From: Pseudomonas sp. MH9.2
GTDB taxonomy: Bacteria; Pseudomonadota; Gammaproteobacteria; Pseudomonadales; Pseudomonadaceae
DNA length: 64,000 nt
Direction: 5' to 3'
Assembly (NCBI RefSeq): GCF_034353875.1
Contig: NZ_CP133784.1
Coordinates: 1,302,001-1,366,000 of the forward strand
Part shown: positions 7,882-17,670 of the stretch, one piece after another
Numbering within the stretch: the stretch's first letter is position 1
Layout of the letters: every line of letters begins with the position of its first letter
The notes under the pieces: model-generated
What the model was told of the DNA's origin: nothing
Database searches by the model: none
Seen by the model: only the letters and a program-made list of their open reading frames with translations
Program-made: the position numbers and the translations under genes

Positions 7882-9432
7882 TTATTTATCCACGTGATAT
7901 TCACGCAACTTGTTGGCGATGGTCGTGTGCGATACACCTAAACGCTTACCCAGCTGCCGGCTACTTGGGTATTCCGAATGGAGGCGTTCCAACACCGCTT
8001 TTTCGAAACGCCCGACGATTTCATCCAGCCCCCCTTCCAACGAAAAATCCCCCAATGGCTGGCGCATACCGTAGTCCGGAAGTCGTATATGTTCGGCGCG
8101 GACGATACCGTCTTCGCACAGAGAAACTGCCTGAAACAGGACGTTTTCCAGCTGCCGCACATTACCGGGCCAACGGTAATGGCTCAAACGCTCCATGGCG
8201 GCGGGCGCCAGTTTGGGCAAAGGACAGCCAATCTGCCGGCTTGCCTGATCAAGAAAGTAGTCAACCAGCAGGGGTAAACCGTCCAGACATTCGCGAAGCG
8301 GCGGGATGTGCAGCGATAGCACGTTGAGCCGATGGTAAAGATCTTGGCGAAACTCACCTCTGGCGCACAATTCAGACAGATCAACCTGCGTCGCACACAT
8401 CACCCGCACATCCAGGTAAACCTCTTCATCGCTGCCGACCCGGCGGAAGCAGCCATTTTGCAGGAAGCGCAGCAGCTTGACCTGCAGGCGTGAACTCATC
8501 TCGCCGACACCATCAAGGAACAGCGTGCCGCCTGCGGTCAGCTCCAGCAACCCCAGCTTGCCTTCGGCCCGCGCACCTTCAAATGCGCCGGGGCCATAAC
8601 CAAACAGCTCGGTTTCGGCCATGGATTCCGAGAGTCCAGCGCAATTGAGCGCCATCAACGGCGATTGCCCACGCGGACTGGCGAGGTGGCAGGCCCGCGC
8701 CAACAACTCTTTACCCGTCCCCGTTTCGCCTTCAATCAGCAACGGAGCGTCCAGGGGGGCCATGCGTCGAGCCTCGCGGACAACAGCGGCCATGACCCTG
8801 GAACTTTGAAAAATACTGTCGAAGCCGCGCAGTTCTTGTTTGCGCACCTGGTAAATCCGCTCGCCGACCCGATCTGCGCGGTGCAGGGTCAACACTGCAC
8901 CGGCCATGGCTTCGCTGTCATCGTGCTCCGATTGCAACGGCGCGATATCGGCAAGAAACACATCACCCTTGACCTTGACCCGCAGCCCGTTGATTCGTGA
9001 TTTGTTGGTGCGAACCAGTGCCGGCAAATCGAAATCTTCGGCGTAGCGCGACAATGCAATACCCGGCACTTCATCGACCCGCACACCCAGCAGCTGCGCC
9101 GCCGCGCGGTTAGCCGCGACGATGGAGCCGCGCATGTCGATAGACAACACGGGGAACTCCAGCGCGCCCAGCAGTGCATTAAGCTCCATGTGCCGACGTT
9201 CGCTGGGCATCAACCCGACGCGCTTCACTCCAAACACACCGCCAATTGCCTCGAACTTGGGACGCATCGCCTGAAATTGCAGATTGATCAGGTTTGGGCA
9301 ATGCAGATAAATCGCGTTGCCATGCTCGCCGCCCACTTCACCACGCGCCACGTTGACCCCGTACTCGACCAACAGATTAAGGATGTCGCGAAGGATGCCG
9401 ATGCGGTTTTGACAGTGCACTTTGATACGCAT
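7882..9432 (-). CDS. phhR: PhhR, TyrR-type regulator of phenylalanine hydroxylase genes
   Basis: A 516-residue enhancer-binding-protein-like regulator. An N-terminal ACT domain (MRIKVHCQNRIGILRDILNL) is followed by a PAS domain (about 80-150), an AAA+ domain with Walker A GETGTGKE and Walker B GTLFLDGVGE, and a C-terminal Fis-like helix-turn-helix (LGKRLGVSHTTIANKLREY). The sigma-54 contact loop GAFTGA is replaced by GAFEGA, as in TyrR-like proteins that act at sigma-70 promoters. The ATG at 9432 gives the family-typical start; an in-frame ATG 28 codons upstream is less likely. It is divergent from phhABC and presumably activates it in response to phenylalanine or tyrosine. Confidence 0.92.
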   Translation of the reverse strand: MRIKVHCQNRIGILRDILNLLVEYGVNVARGEVGGEHGNAIYLHCPNLINLQFQAMRPKFEAIGGVFGVKRVGLMPSERRHMELNALLGALEFPVLSIDMRGSIVAANRAAAQLLGVRVDEVPGIALSRYAEDFDLPALVRTNKSRINGLRVKVKGDVFLADIAPLQSEHDDSEAMAGAVLTLHRADRVGERIYQVRKQELRGFDSIFQSSRVMAAVVREARRMAPLDAPLLIEGETGTGKELLARACHLASPRGQSPLMALNCAGLSESMAETELFGYGPGAFEGARAEGKLGLLELTAGGTLFLDGVGEMSSRLQVKLLRFLQNGCFRRVGSDEEVYLDVRVMCATQVDLSELCARGEFRQDLYHRLNVLSLHIPPLRECLDGLPLLVDYFLDQASRQIGCPLPKLAPAAMERLSHYRWPGNVRQLENVLFQAVSLCEDGIVRAEHIRLPDYGMRQPLGDFSLEGGLDEIVGRFEKAVLERLHSEYPSSRQLGKRLGVSHTTIANKLREYHVDK

Positions 9433-9556
9433 GAACGGTTCAATCCTGTCTGTCGGGCTGATATTTTTCAGTGTGCCTAAATTATCCGTAACGATTATCT
9501 GACAGCAAGCGTGCAAATCACATCATTCCGACGCAAGGATTACGGCGCAGCTGCGA

Positions 9557-9580
9557 TTTCGTAAACTTATCGTTACGAAA
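9557..9580. promoter_or_regulatory. Palindromic PhhR operator between phhR and phhA
   Basis: TTTCGTAA, an 8-base spacer, and TTACGAAA form a perfect inverted repeat. Its core, CGTAAA-N6-GTTACG, is close to the TyrR/PhhR box TGTAAA-N6-TTTACA. It lies 120 bp before phhA and 125 bp before phhR, where a regulator could act on both promoters. Confidence 0.7.
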
Positions 9581-9699
9581 AGCAGTCTATTCTTTAAGGC
9601 ATACCCTATTCCACCTGCTGTCAGGACGAATCGTTTGCGTTATCTCTAGAGCCATAACAGCTCCTTATAACAACAACGAATTGCCCTCAGGAGAGCAAC

Positions 9700-10491
9700 A
9701 TGACGCAAACGCATTACGTCGCTCGCGAGCCCGACGCGAAAGGCTTTATCGACTACCCACCTGCCGAGCATATGGTGTGGAATACCCTGATCACTCGACA
9801 ACTGAAGGTGATCGAAGGCCGCGCCTGTCAGGAGTACCTTGAAGGGATCGAACAACTCGGACTGCCCCTTGATCGCATCCCGCAATTGGGTGAAATCAAT
9901 AAAGTCCTCGGCACGGCCACGGGCTGGCAAGTCACTCGCGTCCCGGCCCTGATTCCGTTCCAGACCTTCTTCGAATTGTTGGCCAATAGACAGTTCCCGG
10001 TGGCAACGTTCATTCGCAGCGAAGCGGAACTGGACTATCTGCAAGAGCCGGACATTTTTCACGAGATTTTCGGTCACTGTCCGCTGCTGACCAACCCGTG
10101 GTTCGCCGAGTTCACCCACACCTATGGCAAGCTCGGCCTGAGTGCTACCAAAGAACAGCGCGTCTACCTTGCGCGCCTGTACTGGATGACCATCGAGTTC
10201 GGCCTGGTCGACACGCCGCAAGGCCGTCGAATCTATGGTGGCGGCATTCTGTCTTCACCCAAAGAAACGGTTTACAGCCTGTCGTCCGCGCCGGAACATC
10301 AGGCGTTCGATCCACTGGATGCAATGCGCACCCCGTATCGGATCGATATCCTTCAGCCCTTGTATTTTGTCCTGCCAAACCTGAAACGACTGTTCGACCT
10401 GGCCCACGAAGACATCATGGGCATGGTCCAGCAAGGCATGCAGCTAGGTCTGCACGCACCGAAGTTCCCACCCAAACCCAAAGCTGCCTGA
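9700..10491 (+). CDS. phhA: Phenylalanine-4-hydroxylase PhhA
   Basis: Pterin- and iron-dependent monooxygenase, 263 residues, converting phenylalanine to tyrosine. The iron ligands are His121 and His126 in [11 protein letters not shown] and Glu166 in [10 protein letters not shown], all present. The length matches the single-domain bacterial enzyme without the ACT regulatory domain of animal homologues. GGAGAG lies 6 bases before the ATG. It is first in a phhA-phhB-phhC operon divergent from phhR. Confidence 0.97.
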   Translation: MTQTHYVAREPDAKGFIDYPPAEHMVWNTLITRQLKVIEGRACQEYLEGIEQLGLPLDRIPQLGEINKVLGTATGWQVTRVPALIPFQTFFELLANRQFPVATFIRSEAELDYLQEPDIFHEIFGHCPLLTNPWFAEFTHTYGKLGLSATKEQRVYLARLYWMTIEFGLVDTPQGRRIYGGGILSSPKETVYSLSSAPEHQAFDPLDAMRTPYRIDILQPLYFVLPNLKRLFDLAHEDIMGMVQQGMQLGLHAPKFPPKPKAA

Positions 10492-10505
10492 TCAGGAACC
10501 CATTT

Positions 10506-10862
10506 ATGAGCACTCTTAACCAAGCCCATTGCGTAGCCTGCCGCGCCGATGCCCCACACGTCAGCGATGAAGAATTGTCGATTCTGATCAAGCAGATCCC
10601 GGACTGGAACATCGAAGTACGCGACAGCGTGATGCAGCTGGAAAAAGTCTTCCTGTTCAAGAATTTCAAGTTCGCGCTTGCGTTCACCAACGCTGTCGGC
10701 GAAATTGCCGAAGCCGAGGGTCATCACCCTGGCTTGCTCACCGAATGGGGCAAAGTGACCGTGACCTGGTGGAGCCACTCGATCAAAGGGCTGCACCGTA
10801 ACGATTTCATTATGGCCGCGCGTACTGACGAAGTGGCCAAAAGCGCCGAGGGCCGCAAGTAA
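10506..10862 (+). CDS. phhB: Pterin-4a-carbinolamine dehydratase PhhB
   Basis: A 118-residue DCoH-family enzyme that dehydrates 4a-hydroxytetrahydrobiopterin and so recycles the PhhA cofactor. The family motif [20 protein letters not shown] carries the paired histidines and the conserved Trp region of the active site. The ATG at 10506 is 14 bp after the phhA stop; longer readings upstream would overlap phhA and are artefacts. The stop codon shares one base with the start of phhC (TAATG). Confidence 0.95.
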   Translation: MSTLNQAHCVACRADAPHVSDEELSILIKQIPDWNIEVRDSVMQLEKVFLFKNFKFALAFTNAVGEIAEAEGHHPGLLTEWGKVTVTWWSHSIKGLHRNDFIMAARTDEVAKSAEGRK

Positions 10863-12052
10863 TGCATTTCAACGACATCCAGCGAGTGCCCGGTGACCCG
10901 ATTCTCGGATTGATCGACGCTTACGCGGCTGATCCGAACCCGAACAAATTCGACCTTGGCGTCGGCGTCTATAAAGATGCATTGGGCCTGACCCCGATCC
11001 TGCGCTCGGTCAAGCTGGCCGAGCAGCGCTTGCTGGACACCCAAACCACCAAAACCTACATCGGCGGTCATGGCGAGCCTCGCTTTGGCGCGCTGATCAG
11101 CGAGTTGGTGCTGGGCAAGGATTCGCCGTTACTGGCAAGCAAGCGCGTCGGCGCGACCCAGACACCAGGCGGTACCGGCGCCCTGCGTCTGTGTGCTGAC
11201 TTTATCGCTGACTGCTTGCCCGGGCGCGGTATCTGGCTGAGCGACCCGACCTGGCCAATCCATGAAACCATCTTCGCCAAAGCCGGGCTTATGGTCAGTC
11301 ATTACCCGTACGTGGGCAGCGATAATCGCCTTAACGTCGAGGGGATGCTCGCCACCTTGAATCAGGTGCCACGTGGTGACGTCGTGCTGCTGCATGCCTG
11401 CTGCCACAACCCCACCGGCTTCGATCTGTCCCACGACGATTGGCGGCAGGTGCTGGACATCGTGCGCAGTCGCGATCTGCTGCCATTGATAGATTTCGCG
11501 TACCAGGGTTTTGGCGACGGTCTGGAGCAAGATGCCTGGGCAGTGCGTCTGTTCGCGGAGGCTTTGCCCGAGTTACTGATCACCAGCTCCTGCTCGAAAA
11601 ACTTCGGCCTGTACCGCGAACGTACTGGCGCCCTGCTGGTGTGTGCCAGTACTGCGGACAAACTGCTGGATGTACGCAGTCAGCTTTCTTCAATTGCGCG
11701 AAACCTGTGGTCGAACCCGCCAGATCATGGCGCAGCCATCGTTGCCGAAATCCTCGGCGATCCCGAGCTGAAGAGCCTGTGGGCCGATGAAGTGGAAGAG
11801 ATGCGCGGACGTATTGCGCAACTGCGCGCAGGCTTGGTCGAAGCGTTGACCCCACTGGGCCTGGGAGAGCGTTTCGCCCATATCGGCGTGCAACGCGGCA
11901 TGTTCTCCTACACCGGCCTGAATGATGATCAGGTTGCGCGATTACGCCATGAACACAGCGTCTATCTGGTCAGTGCCGGGCGCGCCAATATCGCGGGGAT
12001 TGATGCCTCGCGCCTGGATCTACTGGCCCAAACCATCGCTGCCGTTTGCTAA
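10862..12052 (+). CDS. phhC: Aromatic amino acid aminotransferase PhhC
   Basis: Class I PLP-dependent aminotransferase, 396 residues, of the AspC/TyrB type. The Schiff-base lysine is in SSCSKNFGLYRER, and HACCHNPTG is the conserved cofactor/substrate loop. In this operon it should transaminate tyrosine to 4-hydroxyphenylpyruvate for further degradation. Its start overlaps the phhB stop by one base, so translation is likely coupled. A hairpin at 12079-12097 follows. Confidence 0.94.
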   Translation: MHFNDIQRVPGDPILGLIDAYAADPNPNKFDLGVGVYKDALGLTPILRSVKLAEQRLLDTQTTKTYIGGHGEPRFGALISELVLGKDSPLLASKRVGATQTPGGTGALRLCADFIADCLPGRGIWLSDPTWPIHETIFAKAGLMVSHYPYVGSDNRLNVEGMLATLNQVPRGDVVLLHACCHNPTGFDLSHDDWRQVLDIVRSRDLLPLIDFAYQGFGDGLEQDAWAVRLFAEALPELLITSSCSKNFGLYRERTGALLVCASTADKLLDVRSQLSSIARNLWSNPPDHGAAIVAEILGDPELKSLWADEVEEMRGRIAQLRAGLVEALTPLGLGERFAHIGVQRGMFSYTGLNDDQVARLRHEHSVYLVSAGRANIAGIDASRLDLLAQTIAAVC

Positions 12053-12078
12053 AACCGATCACTTGCCGCGTCAAACAT

Positions 12079-12097
12079 CGCGCCCTATAGGGGCGCG
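12079..12097 (+). terminator. GC hairpin after phhC
   Basis: CGCGCCC-TATAG-GGGCGCG is a tight 7-bp stem 27 bp after the phhC stop. No T-run follows, so it may mark the transcript end by pausing or 3'-end protection rather than classical termination. Confidence 0.5.
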
Positions 12098-12268
12098 ACT
12101 GCGTTGTGCCGTTATGGTTCGCCATTCATCGTGCCGTGTGTCTTTAAGTGACAAAAGGTGGTCATAAAAAACCTGTTTGTCATTTCCAGTGCTGTATCCT
12201 GCCCAAGCTTTTTAAAAGCACTGATCTTTCCAGCAACCTTCAATCAGATCTTGCGCGGAGCGACGACG

Positions 12269-12415
12269 ATGCATGAAATCCCGAACTTTCCTTTCCCAAG
12301 CCTGCCAAAACCTGAGCAGATCCCCTCAGCGCACCAAGAGCCAAACAAAAAAACCGAGTTGAAGGCCAGCCCTGCCAAAACTGAAGACAGCCGCAACGTC
12401 AAACACAGACACTGA
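12269..12415 (+). CDS. Small hypothetical Lys/Pro-rich protein
   Basis: A 48-residue frame beginning MHEIPNFPFPSLPKPEQIP and ending in a basic tail KHRH. GGAG lies 9 bases before the ATG, which is why I start here rather than at the GTG further upstream. The composition (Pro, Lys, Glu, Ser) suggests a disordered cytoplasmic peptide. No function is recognised. It lies alone between phhC and the hairpin at 12429-12474. Confidence 0.5.
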   Translation: MHEIPNFPFPSLPKPEQIPSAHQEPNKKTELKASPAKTEDSRNVKHRH

Positions 12416-12428
12416 CGGCGACTTTTCC

Positions 12429-12474
12429 AGGCCGTATACCAAACCCGTGTTCTTTACCTGGTTTCATACGGCCT
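12429..12474 (+). terminator. Inverted repeat after the 48-residue gene
   Basis: AGGCCGTAT and ATACGGCCT form a 9-bp stem; further pairing of ACC with GGT inside extends it. A moderately T-rich stretch (GTTATACC) follows. It probably ends transcription of the small gene upstream. Confidence 0.5.
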
Positions 12475-12561
12475 GTTATACCTGCCACACCCGCTGCAGA
12501 TAGCGTCCCCAAACAAGACCACGCCCAAGCAAAACAGCCTTAAACAACAGTGGAACCTGCC

Positions 12562-12750
12562 ATGACCGACCTCACCGACACCCACGCCAGCGTCGTAATG
12601 GGCATCACTGAGAAGATGATCGACATCTGGAGTCGCCTCAACGCCGAAAAAAAGGCGGCGCTGCTCAAGCGTTTCGGCACCCAGGAAAATGCGCTGGCAG
12701 CCTTGGTCGCTTCGCAATTGCTCGCACCCGCCAGTGACACCGCGTTATAA
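12562..12750 (+). CDS. Small conserved-looking hypothetical protein
   Basis: A 62-residue protein beginning MTDLTDTHASVVMGITEKMI and continuing as amphipathic helices (IWSRLNAEKKAALLKRFG, ENALAALVASQLL). No signal peptide or known motif. The ATG at 12562 is preferred to an in-frame GTG four codons upstream; the ribosome site is weak in either case. The helical, well-balanced composition suggests a real gene. No function can be assigned. Confidence 0.6.
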   Translation: MTDLTDTHASVVMGITEKMIDIWSRLNAEKKAALLKRFGTQENALAALVASQLLAPASDTAL

Positions 12751-12899
12751 GCACGTTATTTCAACATTTTCCCTCCTCCCTCCCCTGCATCGCCTCAACC
12801 GCCGCTATCATAAGCAGCCTTCAGCGCGCCTCAAGCTGAAACGATTTTTCCGCTACACCTTGAGCATTTTCAACGCTGTCGCAACCGTGGATTTTACCC

Positions 12900-14108
12900 A
12901 TGCAAGACACCCCGTCTGCTGCCTCACAACGACCTATGGCCGTTACGCTGCAGGTCGTTTCTATCGTCCTGTTCACGTTTATCGGTTATCTGAATATCGG
13001 CATTCCCCTCGCTGTCCTCCCCGGCTACGTGCACAGTGATTTAGGGTTTGGCGCCGTGGCCGCGGGCCTGGTGATCAGCGTGCAATACCTGGCCACGCTG
13101 CTTAGTCGCCCCTATGCAAGCCGCATCATCGACAACCTTGGCAGCAAAAAAGCCGTGCTTTACGGCTTGGCGGGGTGTGGTTTCAGCGGCGTGTTCATGC
13201 TGCTCTCGGCCTGGCTGCAAAGCATGCCGATACTCAGCCTGATCAGCCTGCTGATCGGTCGACTGGTGTTAGGCAGCGCGGAAAGTCTGGTGGGCTCAGG
13301 CTCGATTGGCTGGGGCATCGGCCGGGTCGGTGCGCAAAACACCGCCAAAGTCATTTCCTGGAACGGCATCGCCAGTTATGGCGCGCTTGCGATAGGCGCC
13401 CCCATGGGTGTGCTGCTGGTCCAGCAGCTCGGCTTATGGAGCATGGGCGTGAGTATCATCCTGCTCGCCGGTATCGGTTTCGCGCTGGCGTGGCCCAAGC
13501 AAGCCGCACCCATTGTTCATGGCGAGCGCATGCCCTTTCTGCATGTACTGGGCCGAGTGCTGCCTCACGGCACGGGGCTGGCGCTCGGTTCGATTGGTTT
13601 TGGCACCATCGCCACCTTCATCACCCTCTATTACGCAAGCCATAGCTGGCCGAACGCAGTGCTATGCCTGAGCCTGTTCGGCGCTTGCTTCATCGGCGCA
13701 CGGTTACTGTTCGGTAACTTGATCAACCGCCTCGGTGGCTTTCGGGTGGCAATTGCCTGCCTGTCGGTGGAAAGCATTGGCCTGCTGTTGCTGTGGCTCG
13801 CGCCCACACCAACATTGGCGCTGGCCGGGGCCGCACTCACCGGTTTTGGCTTCTCGCTGGTGTTCCCGGCGCTGGGTGTCGAGGCTGTGAATCTGGTACC
13901 GGCCTCTAGCCGAGGGGCGGCGGTGGGCGCGTACTCACTGTTCATCGACCTCTCACTGGGTATTACCGGCCCCGTTGCTGGAGCGATTGCCGCTGGCTTT
14001 GGCTTTGCTTCGATCTTTCTGTTTGCCGCGCTGGCGGCCATGACCGGCCTGCTGCTCAGTGTCTACCTGTACCGACAGGCGAAGCCGATGCGGGATTACA
14101 CGGTTTAG
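12900..14108 (+). CDS. MFS transporter of the YfcJ/YhhS type
   Basis: A 402-residue inner-membrane protein with about twelve hydrophobic segments. The loop after helix 2, [21 protein letters not shown], is the MFS GxLaDrxGrkxxl motif as seen in the YfcJ/YhhS (UPF0226) group of drug or sugar exporters. Export is likely, but the substrate is unknown. No regulator is adjacent. The start codon has no strong ribosome site; a downstream Met at residue 13 is an alternative. Confidence 0.85.
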   Translation: MQDTPSAASQRPMAVTLQVVSIVLFTFIGYLNIGIPLAVLPGYVHSDLGFGAVAAGLVISVQYLATLLSRPYASRIIDNLGSKKAVLYGLAGCGFSGVFMLLSAWLQSMPILSLISLLIGRLVLGSAESLVGSGSIGWGIGRVGAQNTAKVISWNGIASYGALAIGAPMGVLLVQQLGLWSMGVSIILLAGIGFALAWPKQAAPIVHGERMPFLHVLGRVLPHGTGLALGSIGFGTIATFITLYYASHSWPNAVLCLSLFGACFIGARLLFGNLINRLGGFRVAIACLSVESIGLLLLWLAPTPTLALAGAALTGFGFSLVFPALGVEAVNLVPASSRGAAVGAYSLFIDLSLGITGPVAGAIAAGFGFASIFLFAALAAMTGLLLSVYLYRQAKPMRDYTV

Positions 14109-14159
14109 ATTTTTGCTGCTGAGGAGATCGCCTTCGCGAAGGGCGTGATGCGGTCCTGC

Positions 14160-14573
14160 CTAGAAATCCACCTTGCCGCGCCCGGCCTTGATGCCGCCAC
14201 GCTGGCTTTTGCTTTCAAGACGACGCTTTTTCGAGCCCAGGGTGGGCTTGGTTGGACGCCGTTTTTTTTCGACCTTGGCCGCATTGATGATCAACTCGCT
14301 CAGGCGTTCCAGTGCGTCGGCACGGTTCTGCTCCTGAGTGCGGTATTGCTGGGCCTTGATGACGATCACGCCGTCGCCGGTGATACGGCTGTCGCGCAAC
14401 GCCAGCAACCGCTCCTTATAAAACGGCGGCAACGACGATGCATTGATATCGAAACGCAAGTGCGCTGCGCTCGACACCTTGTTGACGTTCTGCCCACCCG
14501 CGCCTTGAGCGCGGATAGCAGTCAACTCGATTTCGGCATCAGGCAGATGCACCGCGTTGGAAATCACCAGCAT
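14160..14573 (-). CDS. arfB: ArfB, alternative ribosome-rescue peptidyl-tRNA hydrolase
   Basis: A 137-residue release-factor-like protein (YaeJ/ICT1 family) that frees stalled ribosomes. The catalytic GGQ is at residues 26-28 in [16 protein letters not shown]. The C-terminal tail ([22 protein letters not shown]) is strongly basic and would enter the empty mRNA channel, as required for rescue. It lacks the codon-recognition domains of RF1/RF2. It starts 7 bp after the aroP stop, so it is probably transcribed with it. Confidence 0.95.
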   Translation of the reverse strand: MLVISNAVHLPDAEIELTAIRAQGAGGQNVNKVSSAAHLRFDINASSLPPFYKERLLALRDSRITGDGVIVIKAQQYRTQEQNRADALERLSELIINAAKVEKKRRPTKPTLGSKKRRLESKSQRGGIKAGRGKVDF

Positions 14574-14580
14574 AGAAGCA

Positions 14581-15990
14581 CTACGTCAACACCTTCAGGC
14601 TAGCCGCATCACTGCGCTTGTTTTTGACGTTGTAACAAACCCACATCACCAGCAACCAGACCGGTATTGCGTAAACCGACACCTGAATGCCTGGAATCAA
14701 CAACATGATGCCGAGGATGAACACCACGAAAGCCAGGCACAGGTAATTGCCGTACGGATACCACAACGCCTTGAACAGCGGCGTCTGGTGCGTACTTATC
14801 ATGTGTTGGCGGAACTTCAGGTGAGAGTAACTGATCATCGCCCAGTTGATCACAAGCGTGGCCACCACCAGCGACATCAGCAGTTCCAGCGCATTTTGCG
14901 GGACCAGATAGTTGAGCACCACTGCAACGAAGGTCACCAACGCCGACACCGCAATCGCCCGAACCGGCACACCACGCTTATCGACCTGCGCCAACGCTTT
15001 AGGTGCGTCGCCCTGCTCCGCCATGCCTAACAACATCCGGCTGTTGCAATAGGTGCCACTGTTATAGACCGACAAGGCGGCGGTCAACACCACGAAGTTG
15101 AGGATGTGAGCCGCCGTGTTGCTGCCCAGCATCGAGAACACTTGCACGAACGGGCTGCCGCTGTAGGCATCGCCGGATGCATTGAGGCTCGCAAGCAGGC
15201 TGTCCCACGGGGTCAACGAAAGCAGTACGACCAAAGCGCCGATGTAGAAAATCAGGATCCGGTAGATTACTTGATTGATTGCCTTGGGGATCACGGTTTT
15301 CGGTTGGTCGGCTTCTGCTGCGGTGAAACCGAGCATTTCCAGACCACCAAAAGAAAACATGATGATCGCCAATGCCATCACCAGACCTTTGACCCCATTG
15401 GGGAAGAAGCCACCGTGTTCCCACAGGTTACTCACTGCTGCTTGCGGGCCGCCGTTGCCGCTGACCAACAGGTAGCTGCCGAGGGCGATCATGCCGACAA
15501 TGGCCACGACCTTGATGATGGCGAACCAGAACTCGGCTTCCCCGAACACCTTGACGTTGGCCAGGTTGACCGCGTTGATCATCACAAAGAACACGGCGGC
15601 CGAGGCCCAGGTCGGAATCTCTGGCCACCAGTAATGCACGTACTTGCCGACCGCCGTCAGCTCCGACATGCCGACCAAAATATAAAGCACCCAGCAGTTC
15701 CAGCCGGAGAGGAAGCCCGCAAAGCCACCCCAGTACTTGTGAGCAAAATGGCTGAAGGAACCGGCCACTGGCTCTTCGACGATCATTTCGCCAAGCTGGC
15801 GCATGATCATAAAGGCGATGAAACCGCAGATTGCGTAACCGAGAATCATCGACGGACCGGCCGATTTGAGTACGCCTGCCGAGCCGAGGAACAAGCCTGT
15901 GCCGATAGCGCCGCCCAGCGCGATCAACTGGATATGGCGGTTTTTAAGGCCGCGCTTCAGCTCGCCCGAATGTGAGTTTTGTTCACTCAT
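14581..15990 (-). CDS. aroP: Aromatic amino acid permease AroP
   Basis: A 469-residue amino acid/proton symporter of the APC family with twelve hydrophobic segments. The N-terminal block [20 protein letters not shown] and [17 protein letters not shown] match AroP of enterobacteria closely, and [19 protein letters not shown] is the family helix-6 region. It should import phenylalanine, tyrosine and tryptophan, which suits its position 2 kb from phhABC. PheP-like specificity cannot be excluded. No clear PhhR box was found upstream. Confidence 0.9.
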   Translation of the reverse strand: MSEQNSHSGELKRGLKNRHIQLIALGGAIGTGLFLGSAGVLKSAGPSMILGYAICGFIAFMIMRQLGEMIVEEPVAGSFSHFAHKYWGGFAGFLSGWNCWVLYILVGMSELTAVGKYVHYWWPEIPTWASAAVFFVMINAVNLANVKVFGEAEFWFAIIKVVAIVGMIALGSYLLVSGNGGPQAAVSNLWEHGGFFPNGVKGLVMALAIIMFSFGGLEMLGFTAAEADQPKTVIPKAINQVIYRILIFYIGALVVLLSLTPWDSLLASLNASGDAYSGSPFVQVFSMLGSNTAAHILNFVVLTAALSVYNSGTYCNSRMLLGMAEQGDAPKALAQVDKRGVPVRAIAVSALVTFVAVVLNYLVPQNALELLMSLVVATLVINWAMISYSHLKFRQHMISTHQTPLFKALWYPYGNYLCLAFVVFILGIMLLIPGIQVSVYAIPVWLLVMWVCYNVKNKRSDAASLKVLT

Positions 15991-16212
15991 TGATAGTCAC
16001 CTGATTGTTATTGTCTGTGACGGAACCGAATCCACCGCGCTCATGACGCAGCGGAGTGCAACAAGGCGGATAGCCCTGAATGTGTTGGATGCGCAGTTAC
16101 GCCGTTGAATCACAGAAAAAACGCGAGGTAGTGTACACCGCCGAAGTGACCCAGGCTTACTGGAAAGCTACTCGGTCGGTCAGCTATCGAGGGTAAGCGA
16201 CAATCATCAAAC

Positions 16213-16246
16213 AAAAAAAAGCCAATCTTTCGATTGGCTTTTTTTA
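16213..16246. terminator. Bidirectional terminator downstream of rluB
   Basis: AGCCAATC-TTTC-GATTGGCT is flanked by an A-run on the left and a T-run on the right, so it can terminate on both strands. It lies just after rluB on the minus strand and separates it from the aroP promoter region. Confidence 0.9.
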
Positions 16247-16260
16247 TTCACCGCACGCGA

Positions 16261-17670
16261 TTACTGCGGCTTGCGACGACCAAAGCCAGGACGCTGACCA
16301 GAGCCTGCCGGCGGACCATTGCGCTTGCCCGAAGGCTTGCCATTGTCCACCAGAACAATGCCAGGGCGTTGCTGTTTAGGCTTGCCCGGACGCTTGCTCA
16401 CATCACTAGGACGCTCGGCCACTGGCGTGCCACGGCTGTCGGAACGACCGGCAGCAGGGCGCGGAGTGCGTGGCGAATCGCCACGCGGTGCACGAGGAGA
16501 ACGCTCGACAGAATCGCTGCGCGGAGTACGCGGAGCACTGTCACCGTCTTCACGCGGCTTGCGCGCTGGGCGATCAGCACCTTCGCTACGGCCACGCAAC
16601 GGACGGTTAGCAGAGTCGGTACGCCCGGTAGCAGGACGTGGACCACGGCTCGACGAATCCGAACGCGGCCCTGCAGGACGCTGATCGCGACCCGTAGAAT
16701 CCGCACGCGGACGATCACGTTCGCTGCCAGTCACCTGTGGTTGACGGGCTGGACGCTCGCCTGCCGGAGCCGGGTTGGCCGGACGCAACGTACGTACGCG
16801 CTCGCCTTTGCCCAGTGGGCGGGACGATTGACGCTGCAAACGTTCCATTTTGTCTTTGACCTTGGCGTTCATCTGCGGCTGAGCCACAGGCGTCAGGCCG
16901 ACTTCGGCGCTGAGAACGTCGACTTCGTACTGGCTCATTTCGCGCCAGCGGCCCATCGGCAGGTCGGAGTTGAGGAACACTGGTCCGTAACGCACGCGCT
17001 TCAAGCGGCTGACCACCAGCCCTTGGGATTCCCACAGGCGACGCACTTCGCGGTTACGACCTTCCATCACCACGCAGTGATACCAGTGGTTGAAACCTTC
17101 ACCGCCTGGCGCTTGCTTGATATCGGTGAAGCGTGCGGGACCGTCTTCCAGCACCACGCCGGTTTTCAGACGCAGCAGCATGTCGTCATCGACTTCGCCA
17201 CGCACACGAACAGCGTATTCGCGGTCCATTTCAAACGACGGGTGCATCAAGCGGTTGGCCAACTCACCATCAGTGGTGAACATCAGCAAGCCGGTGGTAT
17301 TGATGTCCAGACGACCAATGTTGACCCAGCGGCCTTCTTTAGGGCGCGGCAGGCGATCAAACACGGTCGGACGACCTTCTGGGTCGTCACGGGTGCAGAT
17401 TTCACCGTCTGGTTTGTTGTAGAGAATGACGCGGCGTACCGATTCGGCGGTTTCTTCGCGCTTGATCACGCGACCGTCGATGGCGATGGCATCGTGCAAA
17501 TCTACGCGCTGACCAAGGGTCGCGTCTTTGCCATTGACCTTGATTCGGCCTTGGCTGATCCAGGCTTCTACGTCACGGCGAGAACCTACGCCAATGCGCG
17601 CCAGAACCTTTTGCAGTTTTTCGCCTGCAGGACCGATTTCCTGGCTGTCTTGCTTGTCTTGTACACTCAT
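16261..17670 (-). CDS. rluB: RluB, 23S rRNA pseudouridine synthase with long basic tail
   Basis: Forms pseudouridine 2605 of 23S rRNA. An S4 RNA-binding domain (LQKVLARIGVGSRRDVEAWI) is followed by the RsuA/RluB catalytic domain with Asp in GRLDINTTGLLMF. The protein is 469 residues; the enzyme proper ends near residue 245. The remaining roughly 220 residues are a low-complexity tail rich in Arg, Pro, Ser, Asp and Gly with repeating RSDS/RPA/PRTPR units. Such tails occur in Pseudomonas RluB but vary in length. It closes the rnm-yciO-scpA-scpB-rluB gene line. Confidence 0.95.
   Translation of the reverse strand: MSVQDKQDSQEIGPAGEKLQKVLARIGVGSRRDVEAWISQGRIKVNGKDATLGQRVDLHDAIAIDGRVIKREETAESVRRVILYNKPDGEICTRDDPEGRPTVFDRLPRPKEGRWVNIGRLDINTTGLLMFTTDGELANRLMHPSFEMDREYAVRVRGEVDDDMLLRLKTGVVLEDGPARFTDIKQAPGGEGFNHWYHCVVMEGRNREVRRLWESQGLVVSRLKRVRYGPVFLNSDLPMGRWREMSQYEVDVLSAEVGLTPVAQPQMNAKVKDKMERLQRQSSRPLGKGERVRTLRPANPAPAGERPARQPQVTGSERDRPRADSTGRDQRPAGPRSDSSSRGPRPATGRTDSANRPLRGRSEGADRPARKPREDGDSAPRTPRSDSVERSPRAPRGDSPRTPRPAAGRSDSRGTPVAERPSDVSKRPGKPKQQRPGIVLVDNGKPSGKRNGPPAGSGQRPGFGRRKPQ

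Noticed and set aside
10098..10505. Longer reading of phhB starting inside phhA
   Set aside because: It overlaps phhA in another frame for 400 bp. The ATG at 10506 gives the standard 118-residue enzyme.
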